NCBI GenBank assembly: GCA_001465935.1
Contig: LNKV01000012.1
Coordinates: 443,302-507,301, forward strand
DNA: 64,000 nt
Source: Clarireedia homoeocarpa
Taxonomy: Eukaryota > Ascomycota > Leotiomycetes > Helotiales > Rutstroemiaceae
Reading direction: 5' to 3'
In this document: positions 23,309-34,468 of the stretch, in pieces
Numbering within the stretch: position 1 is the first letter of the stretch
Layout of the letters: the number at the start of each line of letters is the position of its first letter
Translations under genes and position numbers: made by a program
Notes under the pieces: generated by a model
What the model was told of the DNA's origin: nothing
The model's database searches: none
What the model saw: only the letters and a program-made list of their open reading frames with translations

Positions 23309-26034
23309 CTAACCTAGTGTCCAAATCGGTGACTTGAGTAGCACCTGCCTCCCTCTAACCTCCACCCCCATAAAACCTGCAAACCGCACCTTTTGAGCTC
23401 CATCTTCGTTCTTTGATTTCTCTCCGGATCCCTCTTGACCACCCTGACTACTAATACTCATCTTCTTTCCGGGCGGGCCCCCTCCTCCACCTCCCATCAT
23501 CGCTTGTAGCATTCCTGGCCCTTTGGAGGGTTTCTCCTTTGTGAGCTTCCCGTGAGGTTTTTGTTCTTCTTTCGGACTGTCATCCTTGTCGGTGCTGCCA
23601 ACACTGATAGAATCGAGGCCATTCGTTTCCGCGCCTGGATGATCGAGTGCAGGAATACCAGCTTCGACCTTCATAACAGTTGTTTGGACAAAATCATTAG
23701 GCATGGGGTATGTGACTGATATATCTCGACTCTCCAGTGGAATATTTGCTGCAATGCTCACAGCCAACTCAACGATTGTGGTTGAGAACTCCTCGATCCC
23801 ACCTGGAATTGGTTCACCAAGAAAATTGATTAAAGTGGCCGTCAAATTGCTGGTAGTCATCTGTTGAAACTCCTTTTTATGCTCCTCACTTTCATCAGAG
23901 TCTAAAGTGTCCCGCAGACCATCCAACGTTGTTAGCCTCCACTGTACAACTTTAGCAGTCAAGGCATCGGATTCTTCCTGGGTACTGAGAGCTGGGGAGA
24001 AGTGCCGTATGTTTTGTTCAATATTCTTCAAGCTTGCGCTAAGCTCTTTATCGAGACCTGGGTGGAAGGTTTTATTGAATATCTCATCGACCAGAAATTT
24101 TGTAATGCAAGCTCTACCAACAGCAGTCATTTCTTGCTTCCCCGTCTCCATCGCATTTCGATTAACAGATTGCGATAGCCATGACGGTACTGTCCTCCAA
24201 TCTTTTCTAATATTGAAAGCGAGATTCGTGATGGCTCCATCTAATCTTTGAAATCGGGTCATGTATTCATTATCATCAAGGGAGGTGCGCGATTGTGATA
24301 GTCGTTGGTTGGCCAATGTATTTTGTAATTGTTCAACTTGACCCTGCAAAGATTCGACCGATGCTGTCTTGTCGAAGTAAAGCCCTTTGACCTTCTTATA
24401 TTTCTGAACTTAAGGGCTGTTAGTGGCACTCGGGGATCCTTCAACAAAAAACACCTACGTAGCTCTTTGTATGCTTCATTAACATCTCTATCTGCGGGCG
24501 GCGCAGGTGGCGGGGTACTTCGTCCCTGCTCACCCCCACCGGGTGGGTTATATTGATCTCGTTGTGGAGGGCCACCTCTATAATTTGGACCTTGGGATGC
24601 TGGGGGCAATGGGCTTAAACCTGAGGGTTGAGATGGCTGGCTACTACTAAACTGCTGTTGTTGGCGATACGCCGGAGGGTCTCTATTGTCTGATTGTGCC
24701 ATAGCTTGTAATGTTTGCTTCGAGTCTGCAGAGCGTCGATTTTGTTGTGTGGATGAAGGTGCCATGTGAAGGTGTTGCGACAAAGGTCGAGTATTAGCCA
24801 ATCCTTGGATTGGGCCTTGAAACGATGTCGTACGCTCTGGGTATTCTGATCGATTGACTTGGTGTATGCTTATTGGAGATTGATTGTTTGACTGTACTGA
24901 GCCAGGTCGTTGCTCGTGTATATAATGCAGAGGTGTATCTTCTTGCTGAGTGGCACTATTGGGAGTGAAATCTTGGTTGTGATATTGACTCGTAGGAGAG
25001 CTGGGTAAGCTATTTAATTGTTGCTGTGAGTGGTTTTGCTCAGATAATTGATACTGGTACTGTTGAGCGCTATCCGGCGTTTGGTACGAGAGAACACTAT
25101 CCGGTGATTGATACTGGTTTGCGCTGTCGGGCGAACGATGGTAATACCCTTGGTTTGATGAATGTTGATACTGTTGGTCCGGGCTAGTGTTCTGAGACTC
25201 GGCCGAATAGAGGGGTGATTCAGAATCGCTTTGTACAGCTCTAATTGTGTTCAACTTTTGTCGCGGTACACGTAGCTGAAGAGAACTCTGTGCACTCTGA
25301 GGTGTTTCTCCCTCAGGATCTGTAATGAGAAATGGGTCCAATCCGTTGTCCTCGGGTCCTTCTTGTGGTGATGGCAGATGGGATCTGGAACCCTGAGCTG
25401 CAGCTTGCCAATCCGCCCTTTGATGTTGCTCCCCAGAATCCCTTTGTTGAGTAGTTCGTATGATTGGAGGGCCGTCGTGTCGTCGCGACAACCTTCGCGC
25501 GAGTCCACCTGAATTATTGTTGTAACTTCCTTGTGTAGCGGCGGGGGGATGCGATTTGAGTTCAGAGTTACGATTTGAATTTGTCCCTCGCATACGATCA
25601 AAAATGCTCCTTTTCTTGTGTTCAACAGCCGGCGAATGTGATGTATGTCTGCGACCCTGGTTGACTAACCTTTGGGTATCAAGCACTAGATCATCTGCAG
25701 AAGAGCCGGCTGGAGATGGGGAAGCGGGGGAGGCTTCTTGCGAGTATGTATGTTGGTATCGAGTTTTCAGCGATGGGGGAGGTGAGCCTCCAGAAGGTTG
25801 ATATGCAGCTGCACGAGATGCGACGTCAGGGTTTCGGGGGTCGTAGGGCTGTTCGTAGGTTTGAGATGGTGCGGTAGTGGTGGAGGATATTTGATGTTGT
25901 GTTGTGGATCTTCCCTCGCCAGAACCAGACGAGAAGGATTGTTGAGAGGCTGAAGGAGTCACCGCCGCTCTTTCAATAGCAGCTTCGTTCAATGCCTGCT
26001 TCGAACGATTGCTATGTTTGAAGTGAAAGGGCAT
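23309..26034 (-). CDS. Conserved fungal protein of unknown function: Gln/Ser/Pro-rich N-terminus with CTD-like repeats, conserved helical C-terminal domain
   Basis: Exons 24459-26034 and 23309-24408 give 891 aa; the donor GTAGGT and acceptor TTAAG join in frame as KELLQKYKKVKGLYF. The start is ATG 26034 (MPFHFKHSNRSKQALNEAA); the longer frame above it begins only with TTG. Residues 1-510 are disordered, rich in Gln, Ser and Pro. At ~295-330 three units of the type Y-x-[ST]-P-D-S recall the RNA polymerase II CTD. A coiled coil (~525-560, VESLQGQVEQLQNTLANQRL) leads into a conserved globular region (FQRLDGAITNLAFNIRKDWRTVPSWL) running to ~770, then a Gly-run (GGGGGGPPGKK) and a conserved end (VRFAGFMGVEVRGRQVLLKSPIW). 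I recall Aspergillus relatives labelled 'Rpb1 C-terminal repeat domain protein', but that label rests on composition. Function unknown. Confidence 0.8.
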
Positions 26035-28550
26035 TTGTATTATGCTCACGAAACACAATAAACAAAATAAAGAACGAACGGGTCAAGGCCTGGCTGTGCT
26101 ATGGGTGGGGCCGTGAGTCTTGCTGCTGCGTGCCCGTCCAGTACCGTAGTCGTGCCAGTCGGTGGTGGTTAATGCACCAACTCTGCCAGTTAAAATTCCA
26201 ACAGATTCGAGCACACGGTCAAGGACAGTCCGTGAGCGCTATTGTCACCGAACCTTTCGAAACAATATTACCGTTACCTTGGCTCGGTGGAGTATGCTTC
26301 GAATGGTGGCAAGCTTCTGAGACGATACAGGACACGGAAGTAGAAGGGTTCCAACAATGAATAGAGATAATAATAGTATACTCGAGTGTTTTTGCGACTC
26401 AATGCGGCCGTCTTGAAGTCTCGAGATGCAGCTTGCGGACAGGTGGGCATGGGGGAGAAGGGGCTGAGCAAAAATGGGCTTTGGGATGAACTGTCGACAA
26501 ACGAAGAAAATCATTGGCCCTGCAGATTGGTTTGGATTGGATTGGATTGGATTGCCTTCTGGAAGAAAAGGCTGGGTCAATGCAATGTAACATTATATTG
26601 CCGTCTTGGGGCTCATTTTTATTGTTTACTGTTCATTGTTCATTGTTCCTGTTGATCTTGCGAATTTTGTTCGTTTTTCCAAGTTCGAAGTTTGCAGAAA
26701 ACAAGATATCGACGTTTCTCACATGTATAATGTATGTATGTGTGATAGTGGCAGAGGTGTGCTCAGCTTACCTTAACGTCCACATTTCCAGGACTGCAGC
26801 AACTAGCAGAGATATGTGTGATGAAAGTGGAGACGTTGGGTAGAGATAGGATCAATAATGTCACTCAATTCTCGAGAATTCTGCCGCTCGGGTGAGCACG
26901 AATGATTCGTGGGAGATGATGAGAAGAAGGATTATCGAACGTGTGCAGAAGCGACTTGGGATTCGACGTTGAACAATGTCTTGCAATTCCCCTCACCATT
27001 TGTTTCAATTTTATACAGAGTATAGTACAGTATGTCGTTGATAGAGACGAAGAATTGAGGAAGCTGCTTGACTGTTCCATTTGCGCCAGTTTCGTAGCCT
27101 CGAAAGCCTTCCTATGTTTGGTATCTGTGTCTATATCTGTCTGTCTGTATCTCTCTACGCCTTATAGCGATAGGATATAGCCTATCGGTCGCTGAAAAGT
27201 CGCATTCTCGAGCCTCATATCTCATACCTCATCCCTCATCCCTCATCCCTCATCACTCACAGCAGAAGACTCCGTCGAGTACCTCCTCCTACAGCTTGGC
27301 AATCGACCTATCGAAAAAATAATCCATTGAAGTCGCATTTGCGACATCCTGAATTTCCCGCGTTATTTTTAGAAGTGACATCGGAAGTAGGCGGCGCCTT
27401 TCCTGCACAGTCGTCTGTAAGATGCGGCTTGCATTTGATGAGATATGATTCTGCAGATGCAACGGAGCAGATTGAGTCGTGAGATTCCGGATAGCTACAT
27501 GAGGGGCAAGAAGCTTTAGAGTTGGCGATGCTACCCAAGATCAATTACCACTTGAATTTCCGAATAATAGGGTACGGAGGGTTGGGGGCGATGATGGAGG
27601 ATGGGAGGCATAGTGCCTGTCAACCGACATAATGAAAGGAGATTCGGTGCAACGACGAGCTGCAGAGTAGATGAGTGGTTGAGGAGTGATCTCACAAAGT
27701 AAGGAAATCCTCTTATGCCGATGAATCAAAGGGGCTTCTATGGGTATACAACGTGCCGTGTAACGTCTTACAATACTCACAGTCTCTCGACAACACGTTC
27801 CACGGCAGTAATCTCGGCGGCCTTGGCAATATGCCTTCTTCCCAACGCCCGTTTCATCGAAGCCGTCCAAATTCAAGCCCTACTCTGTACTTTGTAGAGA
27901 TGACATTGAATATCTAAAAATACCATCCCGGATAAACCTGCAAACTCCAGTAATTCCGTGAACGGGTCATCGACACCGATTAGATTACGAACTGTCGGTC
28001 AGGAGGGAAGCTTGATTATTGCAGGATTTGGGGAATAGCCGTTTGACATTCGATAGTCGGAAGGATCTAATTGCAGTAGGTAGCTGCACATAATATTTTC
28101 CTGCCCCATGATCGAGGAGGTACGAAGTAGACCGTAGCAGCTCACATCAAGGAAGAAAGGAACCCCGCAATTATAAAATGGTCAGCTCCCAACAACTCAT
28201 TGCTCCTTTGGGTTGTTTGGGGGCCCAGGTGTATGGGAGATCTATCCCTTCTTGGTCCGAGGAAGTGACTGAAGCATGATTTTATCTCCGCATTTCATTA
28301 TACTGGTACCGTATCGTGCACAGCCTCAGCGTAGCAGCGCTTATGCATGCTCACCAACTGCTCGCTGTATGCTCTGCCGGCAGAGGAATTTGGGGGCCCC
28401 TTTGACATACCTGCAGCGACCCTACGCCTTAATCTTATATTACGGAACTTGGTGCTGTATTACTGTTGACTTAAGGTGTATGATGCTTCAAGTTTCCTTC
28501 CTCTCCTTGCATCTCCTGTACGAAAAGATTGGTGTCAACCAAACCCATCT

Positions 28551-28590
28551 TTGACTCCCTTTAACTCCCTTTGACTCCCTTTGACTCCAT
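28551..28590. repeat. Four tandem copies of TTGACTCCCT (10 bp)
   Basis: Units at 28551, 28561, 28571 and 28581 differ at single positions (TTAACTCCCT, TTGACTCCAT). Three keep the TGACTC core known from bZIP (Gcn4/CPC1-type) sites, though the final A of TGACTCA is replaced. Confidence 0.95.
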
Positions 28591-28707
28591 TTTACCCCTT
28601 TGTCCGTGTGTCCGTACAAACGACAACCTTCTAATGTCGTACCAGATGCCTCAGAACCACAGAACTACCATGTGGTTTATCCGTTTGTGTCAGTACACCC
28701 GGCTCCT

Positions 28708-28797
28708 GTTTCTCTGTTTCTCTGTTTCTCTGTTTCTCTATTTCTCTGTTTCTCTGTTTCCCTCTCTTGCCTCCTTGCCTCCTTGCCTCCTTGCCTC
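28708..28797. repeat. Pyrimidine-rich 8-bp tandem arrays
   Basis: About six units of TTTCTCTG, one of them changed to TTTCTCTA, run directly into about four units of CCTCCTTG. The tract is nearly all pyrimidine on the plus strand. Confidence 0.9.
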
Positions 28798-29164
28798 GCA
28801 GCACCAACCGATGTTTCACGCAACAGCACGAACCGACGCCCCTGGATCTTCATCCAATCTTGAAGATCTCCATCTTATGATCCAGATGCCAAGATGCATA
28901 GATTAAAGTTATGCGTTTCCGACTCACACAAGTGGATACCAAAACATTCGAAAGCAACAAGTCAACAGCCGATTCATCAGGTCAAGTTAAGCTTAGTTAG
29001 GTAAGCATCTTCACCGTAAGACCATTCCCATGACCGGGGGGCCGGCGGGAGACCGGGGCCATATCGCGGTTATTTTGGTGATAGGCGTCGACTCTGGCTT
29101 CATTTGACGTCAAGACGCTCACCCGTCATTCGGATTTTTCCCTTTTTAGGCTTCTACCTTGCGC

Positions 29165-29224
29165 GCATAAAGACAGAAGACAGACAGAAGACCGGCAGAA
29201 GACCGACAGAAGACCGACAGAAGC
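29165..29224. repeat. 11-bp tandem array (AGACCGACAGA type)
   Basis: About four diverging copies of an 11-bp purine-rich unit (AGACCGACAGA and AGACCGGCAGA), preceded by shorter AGACAGA repeats. Confidence 0.85.
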
Positions 29225-29833
29225 CCTTGGATGGAAAGCGGTTTCTTACACAAGTACTCCCATACGGAGAGATACAGAGCCATGTTCCAGCTCCTCCCTT
29301 GTTCGAGCTGCAAGGTACCAGAAATTATGGAGAAGAGTACATACAGTACTTCCGTACAGTGGGCCAAAACTAGGGAAACGATCCATCTATCAGGCAAGCA
29401 TTATCTCACGTTCCTTTGCGTATGGAGTACAGTATAGTATGTAGGCAAGTGTGTGGTGCAAGTGAATTCATAAGACCTTCACCACCCTCGTTCCTGCTTT
29501 GCTGTGCTTCACTTCACTCTTAGTACATACAGGGCAGCTTTGCAATCCCACTTTCTTTTCACTAGGAGAAACATCTTCGCTTGTCAGAATCATATTTCAT
29601 CATATCTCGACTGTGCTTGTACATCCGGAAGCCGATCTTATTCTCCACCTACCCAGTACATAAACAACCATTTCATCATATTATATTTGTTTACCTTCTT
29701 TCTCTCCGCAACCACTTTCTTCTTCCTACAAACCAAATCGAACCAAAAGTCCCTTCGATCTACATCCGAAGATCCCATCACCATCCAATCATCCCATCCG
29801 AATTAATATCTTGCCTCTTGCAAACCCATCAAA

Positions 29834-30649
29834 ATGCAATTCATTACTCTACTCAGCCTCGTCGCCGGTCTCGTGGCCTCCGCTGAAGCCGTCTCCCAAA
29901 AACCTCGCATGGCTCCTCGTGCTCATGCTCACAAGAACTTTCTTTCCCCTGCAAGCGTGGCTCGTCTTCAGGCCGCTCAGCCAGTCACTTCTCAGTTTCA
30001 TGACTTGATTATCCAGGGCATTGTCACCAGATCTGCCGTCGATAGCGCGAACAGTTCTGTCTATGATGACAGTATCTCTTGTATGTTTTGCTCTCCATAT
30101 ATCCCACTCCAAATCTGCTCTTTCTTTTCAATTGCCCATCCAGGCCTTCCCAGGGGACCTAGAAGTACATATGCATGAACATTCACTAATGATTGGATCA
30201 AAATAAACAGTCACTTTCATCGACCCCAACAGCAACACCTCCACCGCTTGCAACGATGATTTCCAAGGCACTGCTGAGAGCACCTCTTTCCCCACCGGCT
30301 GGGTTCCCTGCAACAACAATAACAATATGATGGATGACTTCTACTGGCAATTCACCTCATACACTTCTCTTGTTTTATTCTCTATTGAGTTGATGCATGG
30401 TTATGTCGACGCTGGGTATGTTTCTCCATCCATCCGTGCACTCAAAACTCAGAAATATCTCACCTTTCCTATGGAATGGATCTTATATGTAACACTCAAA
30501 CACTAACACGAAATCCTAGAACCAACCAAGCAGTAGTCGTCCGCTCCGAAAACAAAACACTCTCGCTCACATGCGCCGATGTAAATCACGTCGATGGATG
30601 TTACTCCAACCAAACCATTCCTGTCAAGATTAGTTCTATCGTCGCATAA
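29834..30649 (+). CDS. Small secreted cysteine protein, distantly Alt a 1-like (candidate effector)
   Basis: Exons 29834-30080, 30211-30415 and 30520-30649 give 193 aa. A signal peptide is evident (MQFITLLSLVAGLVASAEA). The mature part has four cysteines (TACNDDF, WVPCNNN, LTCADV, DGCYSN), enough for two disulfides, and several N-x-S/T sites. The pattern F-x-DPN ... C ... PTGWVPC ... FYWQFTSYTSL ... C ... C recalls small beta-sandwich secreted proteins of the Alt a 1 type, but I hold this loosely. The protein acts outside the cell if expressed. It is isolated, 3' to a repeat-rich spacer and convergent with the GH32 invertase gene. AATAAA hexamers lie at 30863-30868 and further on. A role in host interaction is inference from size, secretion and cysteines only. 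Confidence 0.8.
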
Positions 30650-31486
30650 ATGTTTTCACACTCTTATGTGTTTGGGTGGTCATGGCACTTTATACATACG
30701 TGGATAGCTACAACACAGTAATCCATGTTGTGGATGGAGCTAAACATAGCATGCGGGAAGCTTCGTGTGTATTTTCTTGTACTGATTTTCTTGATGTTGT
30801 CGCCGAATTTCTTTTTTTGGAAGCGGAATTGAATCCAGAGCGCTGGCATGAGGCAGAGGATGAATAAATGAACCAGGCATAAGCATAAGTCATGAGATGC
30901 GATGCGATGAAATGTGGCAAGGGACAAGCCCTGGGGAAAGAATTCGAGTTCGATTCTACGGCTGTCTTTATTTAATTACTGACGATGGATGGAGAATAAA
31001 TATATGATGGATGATGTGCATCTGGGGGGCATAAATTGCATGCATAGCAGGTTTCAAGCAGATAGATAATAATAAAAATGTGCGAATTTTGATCTGTTAT
31101 GTAAGGTTATATGAGTGGGACGCTTTATTTCATTACTCAGTGTACGGAGTGAGGTTGATTTACTGCTAGTCAAATTCGCGCCATGCGACTGTTGTGATTT
31201 GAGCAGTATAGGAGGGTTTCGCGATATTGAGGTACTGAAATTGAATCGCATTGCAGCGTGAACTGAGTGAAGAAACAAAGAATCGAGTTGGTGTCTTAAG
31301 TGTGCATAGATTATATCGTTCATTCGTTCATTACATACATAAATAAACATGATACATACATATATACATCCTACATACAGCTCGGATATCATGATCCATC
31401 AAATTCCAACACACCTCTCTCTCTCTCTCTCTTTCTCTCTATTACTTCATTACCATCATCAATCAACCAATCAATCAATCAATCAT
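30650..31486. other. Convergent intergenic region
   Basis: Between the 3' ends of the small secreted protein and the invertase. Holds AATAAA (30863-30868), a (CT)n microsatellite (about 31414-31440) and (CAAT)n near 31464-31484. No gene seen. Confidence 0.55.
31414..31440. repeat. (CT)n microsatellite
   Basis: About ten CT units with one interruption, close to the 3' end of the invertase gene; a (CAAT)n run follows within 30 bp. Confidence 0.85.
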
Positions 31487-33283
31487 TCAAAGTAACATCT
31501 TTCTTAAAGTGCTCGTCGAATTCGACGCCGCCGTCACATTCCCATAAACCCAGCCATCCTCGGCCTCCTGCCCCGCCCACCCACTCCTCAGCCCCCACAC
31601 CGCAACACTCACCCCGACGCCCGCATTCAACCCCGCCGTCGCCACTCGCAACGTATCGAGCTTCCCCTCGGGGAAAAAGGTCATCGTCCCGCTGTTCCTG
31701 CCGCCGTCCAGGAACGTTTCTAGGATCGATCGATCGATGACGACGTCCAGACGAAACTCTCCGTTTTCGTTGATCGGATTGCCGACCGAGAAGCGATCGG
31801 TGAAGAATGGATTGGTTTCCGCGAATCCGAGCATGTTGTGCCGGGAGAGGAAAAATGGGTTGTCCCCACCGAGGAACATGCCCCCGGAGACGGACTCCCC
31901 AGTGTACGAGGAGGAGAAGGTGAAGTTGAGGGTTCCTTGGGCGATGGAGTTGTCGGGGATGGAGGTGACGTTTACGGAAAGGTAGACGACGCCGCTGGAG
32001 AGGGAGGAGTAGTCGACGAGGATGGTGCCGTTGCCAAGACTGTCGTTGACGGCGAGCGGGGAGTCGTAGAGAGGGGTCAGATCGTACGGGTAGCTGATGA
32101 GCGACCAGCCTGTGCGGGTGGCGTTGGCGGTGAGACGCGTGCGGCGTGGGAGGGACATGGAACTGCGCCAGCCTTCGAGCGAGCCTGTAGGGACTGATTG
32201 CGCATATTCCCAGTTGGAGACCCAGGCGAGGAAGACGGGGTCTTCGTCTTCGGCTACGCCGTGGAAGAATTGCCCGGCGTAGTTGTCTTTGGCGAAGTCG
32301 GCGATGCGTGTGGCGCCGTCGACCGGGGTGAAGTGGGTGCCATTGAAGTGGCCGGGGAAGTATTGTGTGATGGATCCGCCTTGGGGTGCGCCCGGGTTGA
32401 TGCTGATGATTAAGAGGTACATGTCCTCGTCGTCTTCGGCGTCTTCGACGGGGATTTTGATCAGATTAGGACACTCGTATTGCAGACCGAGAAGACCTTG
32501 GTGGCTGAAATTGGACGCTGGGGTCCATTCTTTCAAGTCGGGGGAGGTGAAGATTCCGATTTCGAAGTCACGTGCATATGATACGACCATGACCCAGTGG
32601 TCACCGTATTGAATGACATATGGATCACGGAATTGGGTAGAGTTGGAGGGGATGACTGGGTTTCCTTCGTACTTGGTGAATGTATAACCGCCATCGATGG
32701 AGTAGGCGATGTCTTGAGTTTCCGCTTCTGGGGTGTTCAAGGTGTAGATGGCAACAACTCCATTGGTTTGGTTAGGGAAGAATCCAGAAGTATTGTTGCT
32801 ATCAACGACGATACTTCCTGTGAAGATTCCTTCACCTTCAGCACTAGGGAAAAGTGCGATCTTCTGGTTCTCCCACGTGTAGAGATCCTTGGAGGTCGCG
32901 TGGCCCCAATGCTGGTTTCCTGCAACGGTATCTGTGGGGTTGTCTGATATTTTGTCAGTAAGACTGTTCTACCAATTCGATGTCTTGGGGAAGAGTGCCA
33001 TACACTGGTAGTAAATATGCCAAAGCCCATCAGCATCTCTGAAAAGACCGTTGGGGTCATTCATGAAATTTTGAGGCGGTGAGTAATGGATCTGGGGTCG
33101 TAGGGCACCACTGTAATCTCCCGGAATGGGGGCATCAGTCGGAACGTCACTGTCAAATGCTGAAGTAGTCGAGCTTGCCGAGGAGCTTGTAGGTCCTGAT
33201 GCGATGGCAATGCTACTTGTGGTGGTCTGAGCATGTGCGACAGCTGCCAAAAGAGTGGCGGCGAGGAAGGTCAAACGGGCCAT
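31487..33283 (-). CDS. Secreted GH32 invertase (beta-fructofuranosidase)
   Basis: Exons 33004-33283 and 31487-32943 give 578 aa. A signal peptide (MARLTFLAATLLAAVAHAQ) is followed by a Ser/Thr-rich spacer. The three acidic catalytic sites of GH32 are present: NFMNDPNG (nucleophile Asp ~76), FRDP (transition-state Asp ~200) and YECPN (acid/base Glu ~250). The N-terminal five-bladed propeller is followed by the beta-sandwich domain, which contains DRSILETFLDGG. There are many N-x-S/T sites. It hydrolyses sucrose (possibly fructans) outside the cell, giving glucose and fructose; plant pathogens use it on host sucrose. The 61-nt intron splits a Tyr codon. A TATAAAAA box sits about 87 bp upstream of the ATG. 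The family is certain; the sucrose-versus-fructan preference is not resolvable by eye. Confidence 0.96.
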
Positions 33284-33362
33284 GATGAAGAGATCTGCTG
33301 GCCTGGGATGTTGACAGCGGATTCAATTGACCTTTTCACGATTTCACAGGGAGCATTGGAAG

Positions 33363-33370
33363 TTTTTATA
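33363..33370 (-). promoter_or_regulatory. TATA box of the invertase gene
   Basis: The minus strand reads TATAAAAA about 80-87 bp before the invertase ATG, a standard core-promoter spacing. Confidence 0.55.
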
Positions 33371-33819
33371 CTTGGAAAGCCGCGGTACCAGCCATGTGGG
33401 TTGGAGCTACCGGCGCCCATTACAGCATTTGATTAAAAAAAAATTGGTAAGTTTGGTAAAGTTTGGTAAAGTTTAAGGCCACATGAGGCTTCTCTCCAGG
33501 GTTCCCGGCCATCTGGATTATGAGGGATTCCACCGACTTAGGGGAATATACTAGAAAGGTACGAAGAACATTTGACCGAGAAATTCGGCGACTTGCCTTG
33601 ATAGAGATTAAGTCAGAAGCCGATGCGGTTCCCATGTAGGTCTTACGGAATAAAGAGGGTGGGGTGGGCAAAAGCAGCCAAGTCTTGAGAGCCAACACGA
33701 TGTCATTGAACCTTATGGAAAATCTCGTGCAGGGTGGAAGTGGAGAGGGTCGTATTTTCTGAGGGGGACCCCGCGATTTTTCCGCTGCCAGAGCCGAGTG
33801 GCGCGAGTGTATTTGCCAA

Positions 33820-33836
33820 GGGGGGGGGGGGGGGGG
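33820..33836. repeat. G17 homopolymer
   Basis: Seventeen consecutive G on the plus strand. Such runs are mutation- and assembly-error-prone, so the exact length is uncertain. Confidence 0.85.
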
Positions 33837-34019
33837 CAAGGGAGAGCAAGGGCAAGGGCCAAGGATCGCGGACCAAAAATGAAGGTACTTATGTACGAAG
33901 TAATACCGATGATGCCGGCAGCTCGTACCAAGTAGCACAGTACCAAGTATCGTTCATGGCTTTCTGCAGGTCCCGTGGCTGGGAGGAAAGACTTGGCATG
34001 AAGGAGGTAGGTAGTAGGC

Positions 34020-34254
34020 AGTACGAAGTAGGCAGTATGAAGTAGGTACTGGTAGTATGAAGTATGAAGTATGAAGTATGAAGTATGGAGTATGGAGTAT
34101 GGAGTATGGAAGTATGGAGTCTGGAGTATGGAGTATGGAGTATGGAAGTATGGAGTATGGAGTATGGAGTATGGAGTATGGAGTATGGAGTATGGAGTAT
34201 GGAGCACGTTGGAGCATACAGCATACAGCATAGAGCATACAGCATAGAGTATAA
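34020..34254. repeat. 7-bp minisatellite (GTATGAA/GTATGGA/GCATACA)
   Basis: A graded array: AGTAGGCAGTA-like units, then about four GTATGAA units, then about fifteen GTATGGA units with occasional 8-bp or GTCTGGA variants, then GCATACA/GCATAGA units. The period stays at 7 (rarely 8) bp. Confidence 0.92.
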
Positions 34255-34360
34255 AAGTAATCTTATGAATATTGGTTAAGATTAGCTTCCTTATGCTCAA
34301 CGGGGTACATTGGTCACTGGTCATGCTTTGATCAGAGATGGGAAGAGGAAGAGCAAGAGG

Positions 34361-34468
34361 GACAACCTCCTCCCTTTTTATATAATGGACAACCTCCCCC
34401 CTTTTTATATCAAGGACAACCCCCCCCCTCTCTATATCAAGGACAACCTCCCCCCTCTCTATATAAAG
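34361..34468. repeat. Four tandem 27-bp units
   Basis: Units start at 34361, 34388, 34415 and 34442, each exactly 27 bp. Each opens with GACAAC, then a C-run, then a T/TC-run and a TATAT core, ending CAAG, AAAG or AATG. Because 27 is a multiple of 3, all six frames keep a 9-residue repeat; in one plus frame it reads DNLPPFYIK-like. Confidence 0.95.

Larger units (their letters stand above)
26035..29833. other. Long gene-poor, repeat-bearing stretch (3.8 kb)
   Basis: Between the divergent starts of the 891-aa protein gene and the small secreted protein gene. It contains (GGATT)n near 26526-26551, (CATCCCT)n near 27230-27256, a 4 x 10-bp array (28551-28590), 8-bp pyrimidine arrays (28708-28797), an 11-bp array (29165-29224) and one GTACGAAGTA copy (28120-28129). 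No convincing gene is visible. Confidence 0.55.

Noticed and set aside
30930..30960. tRNA B-box-like GAGTTCGATTCTA
   Set aside because: No A box at the right distance and no pairing T stem or acceptor stem could be drawn.
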